Source: Chloroflexota bacterium (GTDB lineage: Bacteria; Chloroflexota; UBA6077; CF-72). Taken from it: a DNA stretch of 58,048 nucleotides. Positions 16,502-25,431 of this stretch are shown piece after piece. Below the pieces are notes generated by a model. The model saw only the letters and a program-made list of their open reading frames with translations. It was not told the origin of the DNA and did no database searches. The stretch lies in contig JAFAOS010000054.1 of NCBI GenBank assembly GCA_019247515.1, forward strand, positions 1-58,048. The letters are read 5' to 3'. Made by a program: the position numbers and the translations under genes. Position 1 is the first letter of the stretch, and each line of letters opens with the position of its first letter.

Positions 16502-17164
16502 GTGCTCTGTACTGACCCCAACAACGATAGGCACGGCAAGGTGGTCAGCACTGGCGTCACCGGTTTCCAGATCGACGAGCACCAGGGGGAGCGGCATATA
16601 CCTGGTCCGCGGATTCGACAAGCAACGTGGGGAAGATTCGCTGACGGGGCAGCCCCACCGGCGGCGGGACGCTCGCTTGGTGGACAGGGCACGCGGAAGT
16701 ATTTTGACCGGCTCAGCGAAGCGGTCGGCGCCAACGCCGACTGGTTGGTCGTCAGGCCGGAAAGCTCCCCAGTGATCGTCTACGACTTTGTGGGCGGCCG
16801 CCAGTTCACCATCACCTACACACCACCTGCAATGCCACAGGACGGACATGGAACCGTCTACGTTCTGGAGGATGGCTTCGGAATCAAGATCGGCTACACG
16901 TCGGGCGCGGTGGCCAAACGTGTGCTCGAGTTGCAGACGGGCAACTCGCGAAAGCTCACGCAGATCGCCGACATCCTGGACTCGACACCTGAGGTCGAAG
17001 CGAAACTCCACAGCGCGCTGAACGAATGGAATGTCACGGGCGAGTGGTTTGCGCGCGACCGCGTCATCGCTCGTGCAGCCGCAGCAGGCGGGTTCGAGCC
17101 ACTGCTAAAAAACCTCCTCGGAGTGGAGCACTGGCGAATCAATATCCACCCACCGTACCGCTGA
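16502..17164 (+). CDS. MUG113/T5orf172 (GIY-YIG-like) domain protein
   Basis: A 220-residue protein whose C-terminal 95 residues match the MUG113/T5orf172 domain of the GIY-YIG superfamily: V-Y-V-L-E-D near residue 119, I-K-I-G-Y-T-S-G near 127-134, K-R-V-L-E-L-Q-T-G-N, E-A-K-L-H-S-A-L, and G-E-W-F near 180. The domain occurs in phage and chromosomal proteins of nuclease-like fold; enzymatic activity is not established for most. The first 110 residues match nothing I recognise. The GTG start is the first in frame and is uncertain. It stands alone between a hydrolase remnant and a methyltransferase gene, in keeping with an accessory gene. Confidence 0.7.
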   Translation: MLCTDPNNDRHGKVVSTGVTGFQIDEHQGERHIPGPRIRQATWGRFADGAAPPAAGRSLGGQGTRKYFDRLSEAVGANADWLVVRPESSPVIVYDFVGGRQFTITYTPPAMPQDGHGTVYVLEDGFGIKIGYTSGAVAKRVLELQTGNSRKLTQIADILDSTPEVEAKLHSALNEWNVTGEWFARDRVIARAAAAGGFEPLLKNLLGVEHWRINIHPPYR

Positions 17165-17304
17165 CCTCCACTCGAGCCCCTCGTCGCCTTGGAACTTCAA
17201 CGCGGTTGTGTTAATCGCTCAGGCGCGCAATGGGTTTCGTCGTTGCCACGCCGCTGCTTTCCCGGTTGCCGCCATCGGTGTCGGGACGTTTGTACGATGA
17301 CAAG

Positions 17305-17976
17305 ATGAGCCCGAGCGCCACCTACGACGCCATTGCAGACTGGTACGAGCGGGAGTTCCTGGCTCGGTCGCGCGGCTTGCCCGAGCATCCTCTCGGCATC
17401 GACCACGCGTTGCGGGCATTGCTCGGTCGCGGCAGCGGATCATGTCTCGAAATCGGGTGCGGCACTGGTGAGTGGGCCGCCCTGATTCGGAACCTGGGGC
17501 ACACCCCGCTCGGGGTCGACCTGTCCGCCGCTATGCTCCGCTACGCAAAGGACCGGCTCCCTGTCATCCGCGCGGACGCCGAGCAGCTGCCGTTCGCCTC
17601 ATCGACGCTGCCGGCCGTCATCACCGTCATGGCTCATACCGACATGCCGCGTTATCCCGTCGTACTCGCCGAGGCCGCACGGGTGCTGCGTGCGGGCGGA
17701 GTGTTCGTGCACGTGGGGGTTCATCCCTGCTTCTGCGGCGGCTTCGCCGACCGATCAGACCCCGCTGCCGTCGTGATCCGGCCTGGCTATCTCGACAGCC
17801 ATTGGACAACCGAGTCATGGACGCCCCAGGGCGTTCGCGCCAGGGTTGGTGCCTCGCACTGGCCCCTTCCCGAGCTCGTTCACGCGTTCCTCGACGCCGG
17901 CCTGGCGCCCGAGCGCCTGCACGAAGGTGGCAAACCAGTGCCCACCGTGCTTGCGATCAGGGCGCGAAAGCACTGA
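17305..17976 (+). CDS. Class I SAM-dependent methyltransferase
   Basis: A 223-residue methyltransferase_11-type protein. The SAM-binding motif I is LEIGCGTGEW (near residues 46-55), motif II V-D-L-S-A-A-M-L follows, then R-A-D-A-E-Q-L-P-F and a V-L-R-A-G-G-V-F strand. The target is unknown. ATG at 17305 directly precedes the family's typical Y-D-A-I-A-D-W-Y start; an upstream in-frame ATG at 17230 would add 25 unrelated residues. It stands alone on the plus strand. Confidence 0.88.
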   Translation: MSPSATYDAIADWYEREFLARSRGLPEHPLGIDHALRALLGRGSGSCLEIGCGTGEWAALIRNLGHTPLGVDLSAAMLRYAKDRLPVIRADAEQLPFASSTLPAVITVMAHTDMPRYPVVLAEAARVLRAGGVFVHVGVHPCFCGGFADRSDPAAVVIRPGYLDSHWTTESWTPQGVRARVGASHWPLPELVHAFLDAGLAPERLHEGGKPVPTVLAIRARKH

Positions 17977-18255
17977 TCCACGCGCGCCGTACTCTCGGCG
18001 CCGATGACAGTAACCGTCGCCGCAGGCAACTGGTGGCGCCGCGCAGTCGCCTGGCTGGGACCCGGTCGTGGGTAGGCCACGCCTGAGGAACCCGACATGA
18101 ACTGCTGGCTGCGAGACGTTGGCCTCGTCGTCCTGGTTGAGCGCCGGCGCGGTCGACCAGCCGGCCACCCGTGCTCCGAAGACGAGGGGACGCCGTATGA
18201 TCGCTAGCGCACCACGTCCTGGCGCATACACTCACCTTCGAAGGAGCGATCGGGC

Positions 18256-19875
18256 TTGCACGGTTCCACGACACCGCCGGCCGCCAGCTTTGACGCAATT
18301 GTCGTCGGGGCCGGACTCTCGGGGATGTACATGCTTTATCGCCTGCGCGGCTTGGGCCTGGCAACGCGCGTGTTTGAGGCGGGCAGCGATGTGGGGGGCA
18401 CGTGGTACTGGAACCGCTACCCAGGCGCGCGTTGTGACGTGGAGAGCCTCGACTACTCCTACTCTTTCTCGCCCGAGCTCGAGCAGGAGTGGGAATGGAC
18501 CGAGCGCTACCCCACGCAACCGGAAATCCAGCGTTACCTGAACCATGTCGCCGATCGCTTCCAGTTGCGCCGCGACATGCAGTTCGACACCCGCGTTACC
18601 CATGCCCACTACGACGCAGCCCGTAGCCGCTGGGACATCCAGACCGACGACGGTCAGCGGTACACCGCACGCTACTGCATCATGGCTGTCGGTTGTCTCT
18701 CGACCCCGAACCAGCCGAGTTTCAAGGGCCTGGAGAGCTTCACGGGCCGCTGGTATCACACCGGCCTGTGGCCGCACGAAGACGTCGACTTCACTGGCTT
18801 GCGAGTGGGCGTCATTGGCACCGGCTCGTCGGCGATTCAGGCCATCCCGCAGATTGCCAAGCAGGCCAGGCGGTTGTACGTCTTCCAGCGAACTCCGAAC
18901 TACAGCGTGCCCGCGCAGAACGAACCGCTTGACCCCGAACGCCAGCGCCAGATCAAAGCCGAGTATCCCGCCCGGCGCCAGAAATCGCGCATGTCCCGCG
19001 CGGGATTTCCGTTCGATGCTCCCGAGCGCTCGGCGCTGGAGGTTACGCCCGAGGAGCGCAACCAGATCTTCGAAGCCGGTTGGCAGCGCGGCGGGATCGG
19101 CAGCATCAATGCCGCGTTCAAAGACCTGGTGACCAATCCAGATGCGAATGAAACGGTCGCGCAGTTCGTGCGCGACAAGATCCGCCAGATCGTCCACGAC
19201 CCGGCCACGGCGGAGTTGTTGATCCCACGCGAGTATCCGTTCGGCACCAAACGACTCTGCGTGGACATCGACTATTTTGAGACGTACAACCGCCCCAACG
19301 TGACGCTGGTGGACGTACGCAGCGCGCCAATCCAGGAGATCACGCCCCGCGGCCTGCGGACATCCACTGGCGAGTACGCCCTGGACGCGATCGTCTTTGC
19401 AACCGGCTACGACGCGATGACAGGTCCGCTGTTTGCCATTGATATCCGTGGCCGTGACGGCCAGTCGTTGAAGACCAAGTGGAGCGATGGCCCGCGCACC
19501 TATCTCGGCCTGGCGACCGCCGGATTTCCCAATCTGTTCATGATCACGGGTCCGGGCAGTCCTTCGGTGTTGAGCAACATGGTGGTATCCATCGAGCAGC
19601 ACGTCGATTGGATTACCGATTGCGTCCGCTTCCTGAAAGACCACCACTACACGAAGATTGAGGCCAGCCGCCAGGCCGAGGATGCCTGGGTCCGGCATGT
19701 CAACGAGGTCGCCGACCTGACTCTCTATCCGCGGGCGAACTCGTGGTACATGGGTGCCAACATTCCAGACAAACCGAGGGTCTTCATGCCCTACCTCGGT
19801 GGCGTTGGCGCCTATCGCCAGAAGTGCGACGAGCTGGCCGCCAACAACTACGAGGGATTCACACTCTCGCCCTGA
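18256..19875 (+). CDS. Baeyer-Villiger-type flavin monooxygenase
   Basis: A 539-residue FAD/NADPH enzyme of the cyclohexanone/phenylacetone monooxygenase group, which inserts oxygen next to a ketone to make an ester or lactone. The FAD Rossmann motif GAGLSG is at 18-23, the G-T-W-Y-W-N-R-Y-P-G-A-R-C-D motif at 48-61, the Baeyer-Villiger fingerprint F-T-G-R-W-Y-H-T-G-L-W at 162-172 and the NADPH Rossmann motif GTGSSA at 188-193. The start is TTG, chosen because AAGGAG lies about nine bases upstream and no ATG is near. It is convergent with the MFS exporter gene. Confidence 0.95.
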   Translation: MHGSTTPPAASFDAIVVGAGLSGMYMLYRLRGLGLATRVFEAGSDVGGTWYWNRYPGARCDVESLDYSYSFSPELEQEWEWTERYPTQPEIQRYLNHVADRFQLRRDMQFDTRVTHAHYDAARSRWDIQTDDGQRYTARYCIMAVGCLSTPNQPSFKGLESFTGRWYHTGLWPHEDVDFTGLRVGVIGTGSSAIQAIPQIAKQARRLYVFQRTPNYSVPAQNEPLDPERQRQIKAEYPARRQKSRMSRAGFPFDAPERSALEVTPEERNQIFEAGWQRGGIGSINAAFKDLVTNPDANETVAQFVRDKIRQIVHDPATAELLIPREYPFGTKRLCVDIDYFETYNRPNVTLVDVRSAPIQEITPRGLRTSTGEYALDAIVFATGYDAMTGPLFAIDIRGRDGQSLKTKWSDGPRTYLGLATAGFPNLFMITGPGSPSVLSNMVVSIEQHVDWITDCVRFLKDHHYTKIEASRQAEDAWVRHVNEVADLTLYPRANSWYMGANIPDKPRVFMPYLGGVGAYRQKCDELAANNYEGFTLSP

Positions 19876-20019
19876 CACGCTTGCCCAGCTCGTCCGCACC
19901 CGGGCCAGTGCAGGCGGCGACCTTATTGATCGTCGCTGGACGGGACCTCCGCCAGCGCCTCGCGGCTTCGGGACAGTATGTCGCGCGTTGTGCGGCGCAA
20001 TCCCGGGGCGCCTGAAGTT

Positions 20020-21561
20020 CTACGCAGCCGCCGCGCACGGCTCCAGCTCGCGCTCACGATGCGGCGCTTCGAAGCACAGGGCTACGGCCAGGGCCGCGAC
20101 GATGGAGATCACGCAGCTGATGCCGCACGTGACCTGCACCGCCGTGGTCATGGCTTGCTGCGCGCCCAGCACGAGCGTCGCGGCGGCGGCGGGATCGGCC
20201 AACTGGCTGGCCACGCTCAGCGCGCCGCCCAGTGTGTCGCGCGCGGCGCTGGCCGCTTCCGGCGACAGACCATCCGGCAGTGCGCTGGCGAGCCTGCCAC
20301 GATAGATGGCGCCGCCCAGACTGCCCAGCACCGCAATGCCCAGGGCGCCACCCAGCTCCGCACCCGTCTGCGCCAGGGCTGAGACCGCCCCCGCCCGCTC
20401 CGGCCGCGCCGACCCGATGACCGTGTCGGTCGTCAGCGTCGCCGCCGCCGACCCACCAAAGGCCCACAACGCCCAGCCGACCGCCACCGTGACTACGGCG
20501 AACGAGCCACCCACCAGCGTCTGCACTGCAAACCCGACAGCGGTGATGGCCAGCAGCCCGGTCAGCGCCAGGCGCATGCCGAGGCGCTCGGCGAGCTTCG
20601 GACTGAGCATTGGTCCGGCGATCGCCAGCATCGAGGCCGGCAGCGACAGGAGCCCGGCCGCCAGCGGCGAGAGCCCTAAAACCAGCTGCAGGTATTGACT
20701 GATCAGGATAAACGAGCCGAACGACACGAACACATTGAGCACGTTGCTGCCCAACGACACGTTGAACGCGCGATTGCGGAACAAGCTGAGGTCGACGATG
20801 GGGTCCGCCAGGTGCCGCTGCCGCAGCACGAACACGATGGCCAGGGCGATGCCGACGAGCATGGCAGCTACTGACAGCCCCGCAACGCCGTCCTGGGCCA
20901 CTTGCTTGAGGCCATAGATCACCAGCAGGATGGCTGCGATCGAGAGCACTCCGCTCAGCAGGTCTGGCCTACCAGCCGCCACGTCGCGATATTCGGGCAG
21001 CAGGCGCGGCCCGACCAGCACCAGCATCAGCATGACCGGCACACCGACCAGGAACACCGAGCCCCACCAGTAGTGCTCGAGCAGCACGCCGCCCACGAGT
21101 GGTCCGATGGCGGCGCCCACCGCGAAACTGGCGCCCCACACGCCGATCGCCCTGGTGCGCTCGGTCGCGTCTTCGAAGAGCGTAGACAGCAGCGACAGCG
21201 TCGAGGGAACAACGGCCGCGCCCGCCAGGCCGAGCAGCGCTCGGGCAGCGATCAACATCAACGCGGTGGTCGAAAACGCCGCCATGGCTGAGGCCATGCC
21301 GAAAGCTGCCGCGCCGATCAGCAGCAGCTTGCGGCGACCCACACGGTCGCCAAGCCCGCCAATCGGGATGAGCGCACCAGCCAGCATGAAGCCATAGATA
21401 TCGATGATCCACAGCAGCTGCGTCCCGCTCGGCTCGAGCGCCGAGGTGATGCGGGGCACTGCCAGGTTGAGGACCGTCAGGTCCATGACCGTGATCATGC
21501 ACGGCAGCGCAAGGACGGCGACGCCGAGCCAGGCACGGCGTGGGCTTGGAGGCATGCTCAT
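20020..21561 (-). CDS. MFS drug exporter, DHA2 (14-helix, EmrB/QacA) family
   Basis: A 513-residue transporter with 14 hydrophobic segments. Family motifs are visible: motif D1-like M-D-L-T-V-L-N-L-A-V-P near residue 26, motif A G-D-R-V-G-R-R-K near 71-78, and motif C-like G-P-L-V-G-G near 154. Such pumps use the proton gradient to expel drugs or metabolites. Two ATG codons six bases apart (21561 and 21555) could start it. A long in-frame upstream stretch is a remnant of another gene, not part of this protein. It is convergent with the Baeyer-Villiger gene. Confidence 0.92.
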   Translation of the reverse strand: MSMPPSPRRAWLGVAVLALPCMITVMDLTVLNLAVPRITSALEPSGTQLLWIIDIYGFMLAGALIPIGGLGDRVGRRKLLLIGAAAFGMASAMAAFSTTALMLIAARALLGLAGAAVVPSTLSLLSTLFEDATERTRAIGVWGASFAVGAAIGPLVGGVLLEHYWWGSVFLVGVPVMLMLVLVGPRLLPEYRDVAAGRPDLLSGVLSIAAILLVIYGLKQVAQDGVAGLSVAAMLVGIALAIVFVLRQRHLADPIVDLSLFRNRAFNVSLGSNVLNVFVSFGSFILISQYLQLVLGLSPLAAGLLSLPASMLAIAGPMLSPKLAERLGMRLALTGLLAITAVGFAVQTLVGGSFAVVTVAVGWALWAFGGSAAATLTTDTVIGSARPERAGAVSALAQTGAELGGALGIAVLGSLGGAIYRGRLASALPDGLSPEAASAARDTLGGALSVASQLADPAAAATLVLGAQQAMTTAVQVTCGISCVISIVAALAVALCFEAPHRERELEPCAAAA

Positions 21562-21879
21562 ACCAGAACGTCGAACAGCGAGCGACGGATTCGACACGCC
21601 GTGAACGATTGGATTGACGAATCGGCTGTTTGGCCAGATCCGGCAAGCCAGCGAACTCAGAAATCCCCGCGTGCTCACCAGCAGGTGGTGCGGGTGGTGC
21701 TCAATGAGCGTGCCGCAACAGGGCTCGAGCACGCCGTCGCTGACCGAGCCACGAATGAATTCGATGCCCGAGCGGGCGATCGCATGGCGCCAGGCGACGA
21801 TGGCCAGCACCCTCGCGCGCTCGCGCCGACGCGGCGGGGACACGCCTCGTCGCCAACCTGTCGATGGCTCAGGTCGCCT

Positions 21880-22062
21880 ACGCCGAACAGTCGGGTAGTG
21901 CGGTGGCTGCCGGATAACCGCATCGCGGAACTCGTACGTCTCTCGGGTGATGGTCCTGCGGGACAACACACCCGTGCTGATCTCGATGCGCCGAGTGGTG
22001 ACGCGGTAGACCGTCGCACTGAGCGGCGCATATGGCAGCAATACGTAGAGTTGCTCGGCGCT
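21880..22062 (-). pseudogene. Remnant of a bacterial PH-domain (bPH2) protein
   Basis: The minus strand reads Y-R-V-T-T-R-R-I-E-I-S-T-G-V-L-S-R-R-T and then E-T-Y-E-F-R-D-A-V-I-R-Q-P, a clear match to the bacterial PH-domain pattern (YRLTTxRLxIxxGLLSRRT...RDVxLxQP). The expected next strand, L-F-G-V-G-D-L, is found in another frame near 21885, which implies a frameshift. The fold is incomplete and no start codon with a ribosome site is present. It lies directly behind the hydroxyacid dehydrogenase stop, in an otherwise non-coding gap of about 500 bases. Confidence 0.6.
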
Positions 22063-22064
22063 AT

Positions 22065-23024
22065 CTAGTAACCGCGCCGCTTGTCGATCAAATCGTGGAG
22101 TGGTCGTCCCGCGAGGAAACGCTGGGCGTTGTCGATGAAACGTTGCACCGTGGGGCGCTCCCATCCTTCCACGTTGGGGTAGTGAGGTGTGATCAGCACA
22201 TTGGGCAGGTCCCAGAGTGGAGATCGCCGGTCGAGCGGCTCGTGGACGAAGACGTCGAGGCCCGCTCCGCCCAGGTGCCCGTCGCGCAGGGCATCGATCA
22301 GCGCGGGCTCGTCGACGAGACCACCGCGCGCGACGTTAACCAGCATCGCGCCGCGCTGCATACGGCGCAGCCGACTGGCGTCCATGAGCCCGTGTGTCGC
22401 CGCGGTTTCGGGCGCACAGAGCACCACGTAGTCGGCGCGCGAAAGCACTCCATCCAGGGCGTCTAGTGAGACGACCTCGTTTGCCCAGCGGGCTGGCCGT
22501 GGCGAGCGCCTGACGCCAATCACGTACATACCCAGACCGCGCGCGGCGCGCGCGACGGCCGAGCCGACGCTGCCCAGACCGATGACCAGGATCGTCTTGC
22601 CGTAGACACCTGCATTGAGCTCCTGGCTCCACTCGTGGGCTGCCTGGGCGCGGACGCGATTTGGTAGATGCTTGGCCAGGCCCAGGAGCAGCGCGATCGC
22701 CAGCTCGGCCACACCGGCCGTGTGGACGCCCCGCGAGTTCGTGAGACGAATCCGACTTCGCAGGAAGCGCGGTGTCAGCAGGTGCTCGGCGCCCGCGCCG
22801 GTGTAATGCACCCAGCGCAGCGCCGGGGCCGCGCCCAGCAGCTGATCCCAGGGATCATGCGGATGGCCCCAGACGTAGAGTGCTTCGGCGTTGGCCAGGT
22901 CAGCCGCGATGTGCGCGATGTCCGCGCCGAATACAAGTTGCACCTGCTCGCGAAGCGGCTCGAACCAGTCTCGCTGTTCGGCAGGCAGGTTCGCCAGGAC
23001 GACGAACTTCGGTAAGCGGCTCAA
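22065..23024 (-). CDS. D-2-hydroxyacid dehydrogenase (NAD-dependent)
   Basis: A 319-residue member of the D-isomer-specific 2-hydroxyacid dehydrogenase family, which interconverts 2-oxo acids and D-2-hydroxy acids. The NAD-binding motif GLGSVG is at 149-154; catalytic Arg233 (NVARGG), Glu262 (F-V-H-E-P) and His281 (I-T-P-H) are all present. The start is TTG, and it overlaps the stop codon of the dipeptidase gene (TTGA), so translation is probably coupled. It is the last gene of a minus-strand run with the dipeptidase and the M24 protein. Confidence 0.9.
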   Translation of the reverse strand: MSRLPKFVVLANLPAEQRDWFEPLREQVQLVFGADIAHIAADLANAEALYVWGHPHDPWDQLLGAAPALRWVHYTGAGAEHLLTPRFLRSRIRLTNSRGVHTAGVAELAIALLLGLAKHLPNRVRAQAAHEWSQELNAGVYGKTILVIGLGSVGSAVARAARGLGMYVIGVRRSPRPARWANEVVSLDALDGVLSRADYVVLCAPETAATHGLMDASRLRRMQRGAMLVNVARGGLVDEPALIDALRDGHLGGAGLDVFVHEPLDRRSPLWDLPNVLITPHYPNVEGWERPTVQRFIDNAQRFLAGRPLHDLIDKRRGY

Positions 23025-24043
23025 GCCGCGGGTAGCACCGCGCGCAACACACGCAACAGGTTGCCGCCGAGGATCGCCTCGACGTCGGCTTCGCCGTAGC
23101 CGTGCTCGAGCAAACCCCGCGTCAGGTTCGGCAATCGGTCGATCGACTCCAGGGTCTCCACAAAGGTGAAACCCTGCTCACGGGTCCAGCCGCCGAACGG
23201 GTGGAACGGGAACCAGTCCGGTCCGAGCGCGATCGTCTCCATGCCAGCAATGCGAGCAATGTGGTCGATGTGCGCGTAGAGGTCCTCGAGGTGCGCCTGC
23301 CCAGCGTCCGGACCTTTCTGGTTCACGAGGCGGCTGAAGAAGTGCAACCCGATCACGCCGCCATTCGCGGCGAGGGCTTTCAGTTCGTCATCCGTCATGT
23401 TTTGCGGCCGGTCGGTAATCCGCTTTGCGCCCGCGTGTCCATGGGTCACCGGTCGATCGCTGTGCTCGAAGACCTCCAGGCGTGTCCGGTGCGACGAGTG
23501 GGAGGTATCCACGAGCATCCCCAGCCGGTTCATCTCGCGAATCAGGTCACGGCCGAACTCGGTCAGGCCGCTGTCAGCGGTATCGACGTCGTTCTGACAG
23601 GCGGCAACCCGATTCGGGAAATCCCAGTTGAGTTGGACCTGGCGCAGGCCCATACGCTGATAGCCGCGCAGCAGTTCGAGACTGCCTTCGACGAGCCGCG
23701 CACCTTCGGAGCCGAGGATCACGCCGCCGCGGCCTGATCGTTTGGCTTCATACAGGTCCTCGATCGAACGCACCAGCAGCGTCTGGTCGGGATGCGCTTC
23801 GATGTAGGCGAGGACCCGGTCGAACGCCATCAACGCACGCTTCGCGTGATCGTCTTCGCGGCGCGCGGTCGCGTCAAAAGCTTCTTGCCCGCCCCAGATC
23901 TCGACATCAACGAAAGGCATCACCACGTGCGCGGTCACGCCGCCCGTCACGGCGGCCGCGAAGTCCGTCGGCTCCCACAGGTGATCGTGGCTGAGCAGGA
24001 CCATCGCCTGGCGGTGCAGCGTTCCAGCGCGCGTTTCGATCAT
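23021..24043 (-). CDS. Membrane dipeptidase-family (M19) hydrolase
   Basis: A 340-residue protein of the renal dipeptidase family, zinc hydrolases that cleave dipeptides (often with a D-residue) or related amides. Metal-site landmarks are H19-D-H21 (S-H-D-H-L-W), Glu113 (G-S-E-G-A-R), His182 (D-T-S-H-S-S) and His201 (V-T-H-G-H-A), followed by the typical R-P-Q-N-M-T-D-D-E-L and G-G-V-I-G-L-H-F. Despite the family name it has no signal peptide and should be cytoplasmic. It begins 10 bases after the M24 gene stop and overlaps the dehydrogenase start. Confidence 0.9.
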   Translation of the reverse strand: MIETRAGTLHRQAMVLLSHDHLWEPTDFAAAVTGGVTAHVVMPFVDVEIWGGQEAFDATARREDDHAKRALMAFDRVLAYIEAHPDQTLLVRSIEDLYEAKRSGRGGVILGSEGARLVEGSLELLRGYQRMGLRQVQLNWDFPNRVAACQNDVDTADSGLTEFGRDLIREMNRLGMLVDTSHSSHRTRLEVFEHSDRPVTHGHAGAKRITDRPQNMTDDELKALAANGGVIGLHFFSRLVNQKGPDAGQAHLEDLYAHIDHIARIAGMETIALGPDWFPFHPFGGWTREQGFTFVETLESIDRLPNLTRGLLEHGYGEADVEAILGGNLLRVLRAVLPAA

Positions 24044-24053
24044 TTACCAGTCA

Positions 24054-25184
24054 TTAGCCCCAGGTACGGACGGGCACGCTGGACAGTCGCTCGGCGCCGT
24101 CTTCGGCGATCACCACCGGGTCAGTAATCGTGACTCCGCCGCCGCCCTCGCGGCCGAGTCGTGCTTCGAGCACTATGACCATGTTGGTTTCGAGCTCACC
24201 CGGCGCGTCCAGCTGCAGGCGCGGCGACTCGTCCAGCCAGCAGCCGATGGCGTGACCGGCGTAGCCCGGCGCGGCATGCGGATAGAGCCAGGCGGCGTGG
24301 CCCCGCTCGCGGACGACGTCGATACCCGCTTGTGCCACGTTCGCAATGGACTGGCCTGGCCGTGCGGCGCTCAGCAACGCGGCGTGCATGGCCTCCGCAG
24401 TATCGAGCAGTGCGCGCAACTCGCGGGCAGGCTGACCAACGAAGCCGATACGGCCGAGGTCGGTGTTGTACCCATGGAACGTCGCCCCACATATCAGGTT
24501 GACCTGATCGCCGGGCTCGAGGGCGCGCGGCCGCGGAAAGCCGATGCCGGTCTCGCATCGCTCGCGACTGAACAACAGCACGGGGAACGCCAGCCGATCG
24601 GCACCCGCTTTGACGATGCTGGCCTGGACGTTGGCGGAGAGCTCGCGTTCGTCGTTGCCGGGCACGAGCCCGTCCAACAGCGCGCGGACGCCAGCGTCCG
24701 TCTGGCGCGTCGCCTCGCGCACAAGCGCAATCTCAGCAGCGCTCTTGATGCGCGCCACGTCCATCAGCAGAGGCGTGGCGTCGATCAGCGTCCGGTCCAT
24801 CAGTGCCGCGGCAACTGGCGCGGGGAAGAACTCATATCCCGCGACGCCAACCCGTCGAACGGAGCTCGGCAGCAGCTCCCGCAGCGTCGCTCCGAGATCG
24901 CGCGTGAGGTGGACGTCCTCCGTCCATGTCTGCAGGTCCGCCAGATCCCAGTACGCGTAAAGCACGAGTGCGTAGCACCTGCCTGGCACGAGCACAAAAG
25001 CCGCGACGTCGCGCTGGCCAAAGCGCGGCTCGTAGCCAGCCAGATAGGCCACCGGTCCGGCCCGATTGCCGACCGAGTAGCCAATCAGCGCATCCAGCCG
25101 TTCGCGCTCGAGCTGCGCTTCAATGCGCTGCACCCGCGCCTCAAACTCTGCCCGCGTGAGCTGCGCCGGCGCCAGACTTGACAT
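24054..25184 (-). CDS. M24-family (creatinase/aminopeptidase P fold) protein lacking two metal ligands
   Basis: A 376-residue pita-bread-fold protein with the N-terminal creatinase domain (residues 1-140) and the M24 domain. Of the five metal ligands of aminopeptidase P, three align (Asp242 in N-T-D-L-G-R, His311 in A-G-H-A-I-G, Glu340 in V-L-E-A-R-L-G). The first Asp is replaced by Ile231 and the last Glu by Thr/Asp at 354-355. Metal-independent relatives such as creatinase also lost ligands, so a non-peptidase hydrolase role is plausible. ATG at 25184 is preferred to a TTG eight codons upstream. It starts a three-gene run with the dipeptidase (10-base gap) and hydroxyacid dehydrogenase. Confidence 0.85.
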   Translation of the reverse strand: MSSLAPAQLTRAEFEARVQRIEAQLERERLDALIGYSVGNRAGPVAYLAGYEPRFGQRDVAAFVLVPGRCYALVLYAYWDLADLQTWTEDVHLTRDLGATLRELLPSSVRRVGVAGYEFFPAPVAAALMDRTLIDATPLLMDVARIKSAAEIALVREATRQTDAGVRALLDGLVPGNDERELSANVQASIVKAGADRLAFPVLLFSRERCETGIGFPRPRALEPGDQVNLICGATFHGYNTDLGRIGFVGQPARELRALLDTAEAMHAALLSAARPGQSIANVAQAGIDVVRERGHAAWLYPHAAPGYAGHAIGCWLDESPRLQLDAPGELETNMVIVLEARLGREGGGGVTITDPVVIAEDGAERLSSVPVRTWG

Positions 25185-25310
25185 GTCAATTGCGCCAAGC
25201 GTCGCCAACCCGACGTCTGCACGTCAAGTCGGCGTCCTTCGTCCGCGCGGCGACATTGACTCTTCCGCACTTGAAGCAGCCGACGGCAAGGACGCGTCTA
25301 CACTTGGCCG

Positions 25311-25410
25311 ATGCCAACCGACGCGCCGATTGAACGCTTCGACGCCACGCACCAGACGGTGACCCGGTCTCATCGACGCCCATCTGCACCTCGGTTGCCG
25401 AGCCGCGTGC
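25311..25410 (+). pseudogene. Frameshifted remnant of an amidohydrolase N-terminus
   Basis: In one frame the plus strand reads D-A-P-I-E-R-F-D-A-T-H-Q-T-V-T and in the next P-G-L-I-D-A-H-L-H-L-G, followed by a stop. Joined, this is the classic amidohydrolase-1 start (...DATGxTVxPGLIDAHxHLG) with the D-x-H-x-H metal motif, so a one- or two-base slip near 25360 has broken the gene. Nothing else of the roughly 400-residue enzyme remains. It sits between the two M24 genes on the opposite strand. Confidence 0.6.
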
Positions 25411-25431
25411 TGAGTGCTGTTGGGGACTCGC

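Noticed and set aside
17977..18255. Possible gene on either strand between methyltransferase and monooxygenase
   Set aside because: Minus-strand frame has no recognisable motif and no ribosome site; nothing supportable in the 279 bases.
18232..19899. 555-codon open frame antisense to the Baeyer-Villiger gene
   Set aside because: It mirrors the real gene's codon structure in high-GC DNA, has no family motif or ribosome site, and covers clearly coding sequence.
19876..20019. Terminator between the convergent monooxygenase and MFS genes
   Set aside because: Best stem is GCGAC/GTCGC with a 10-base loop, too weak to call.
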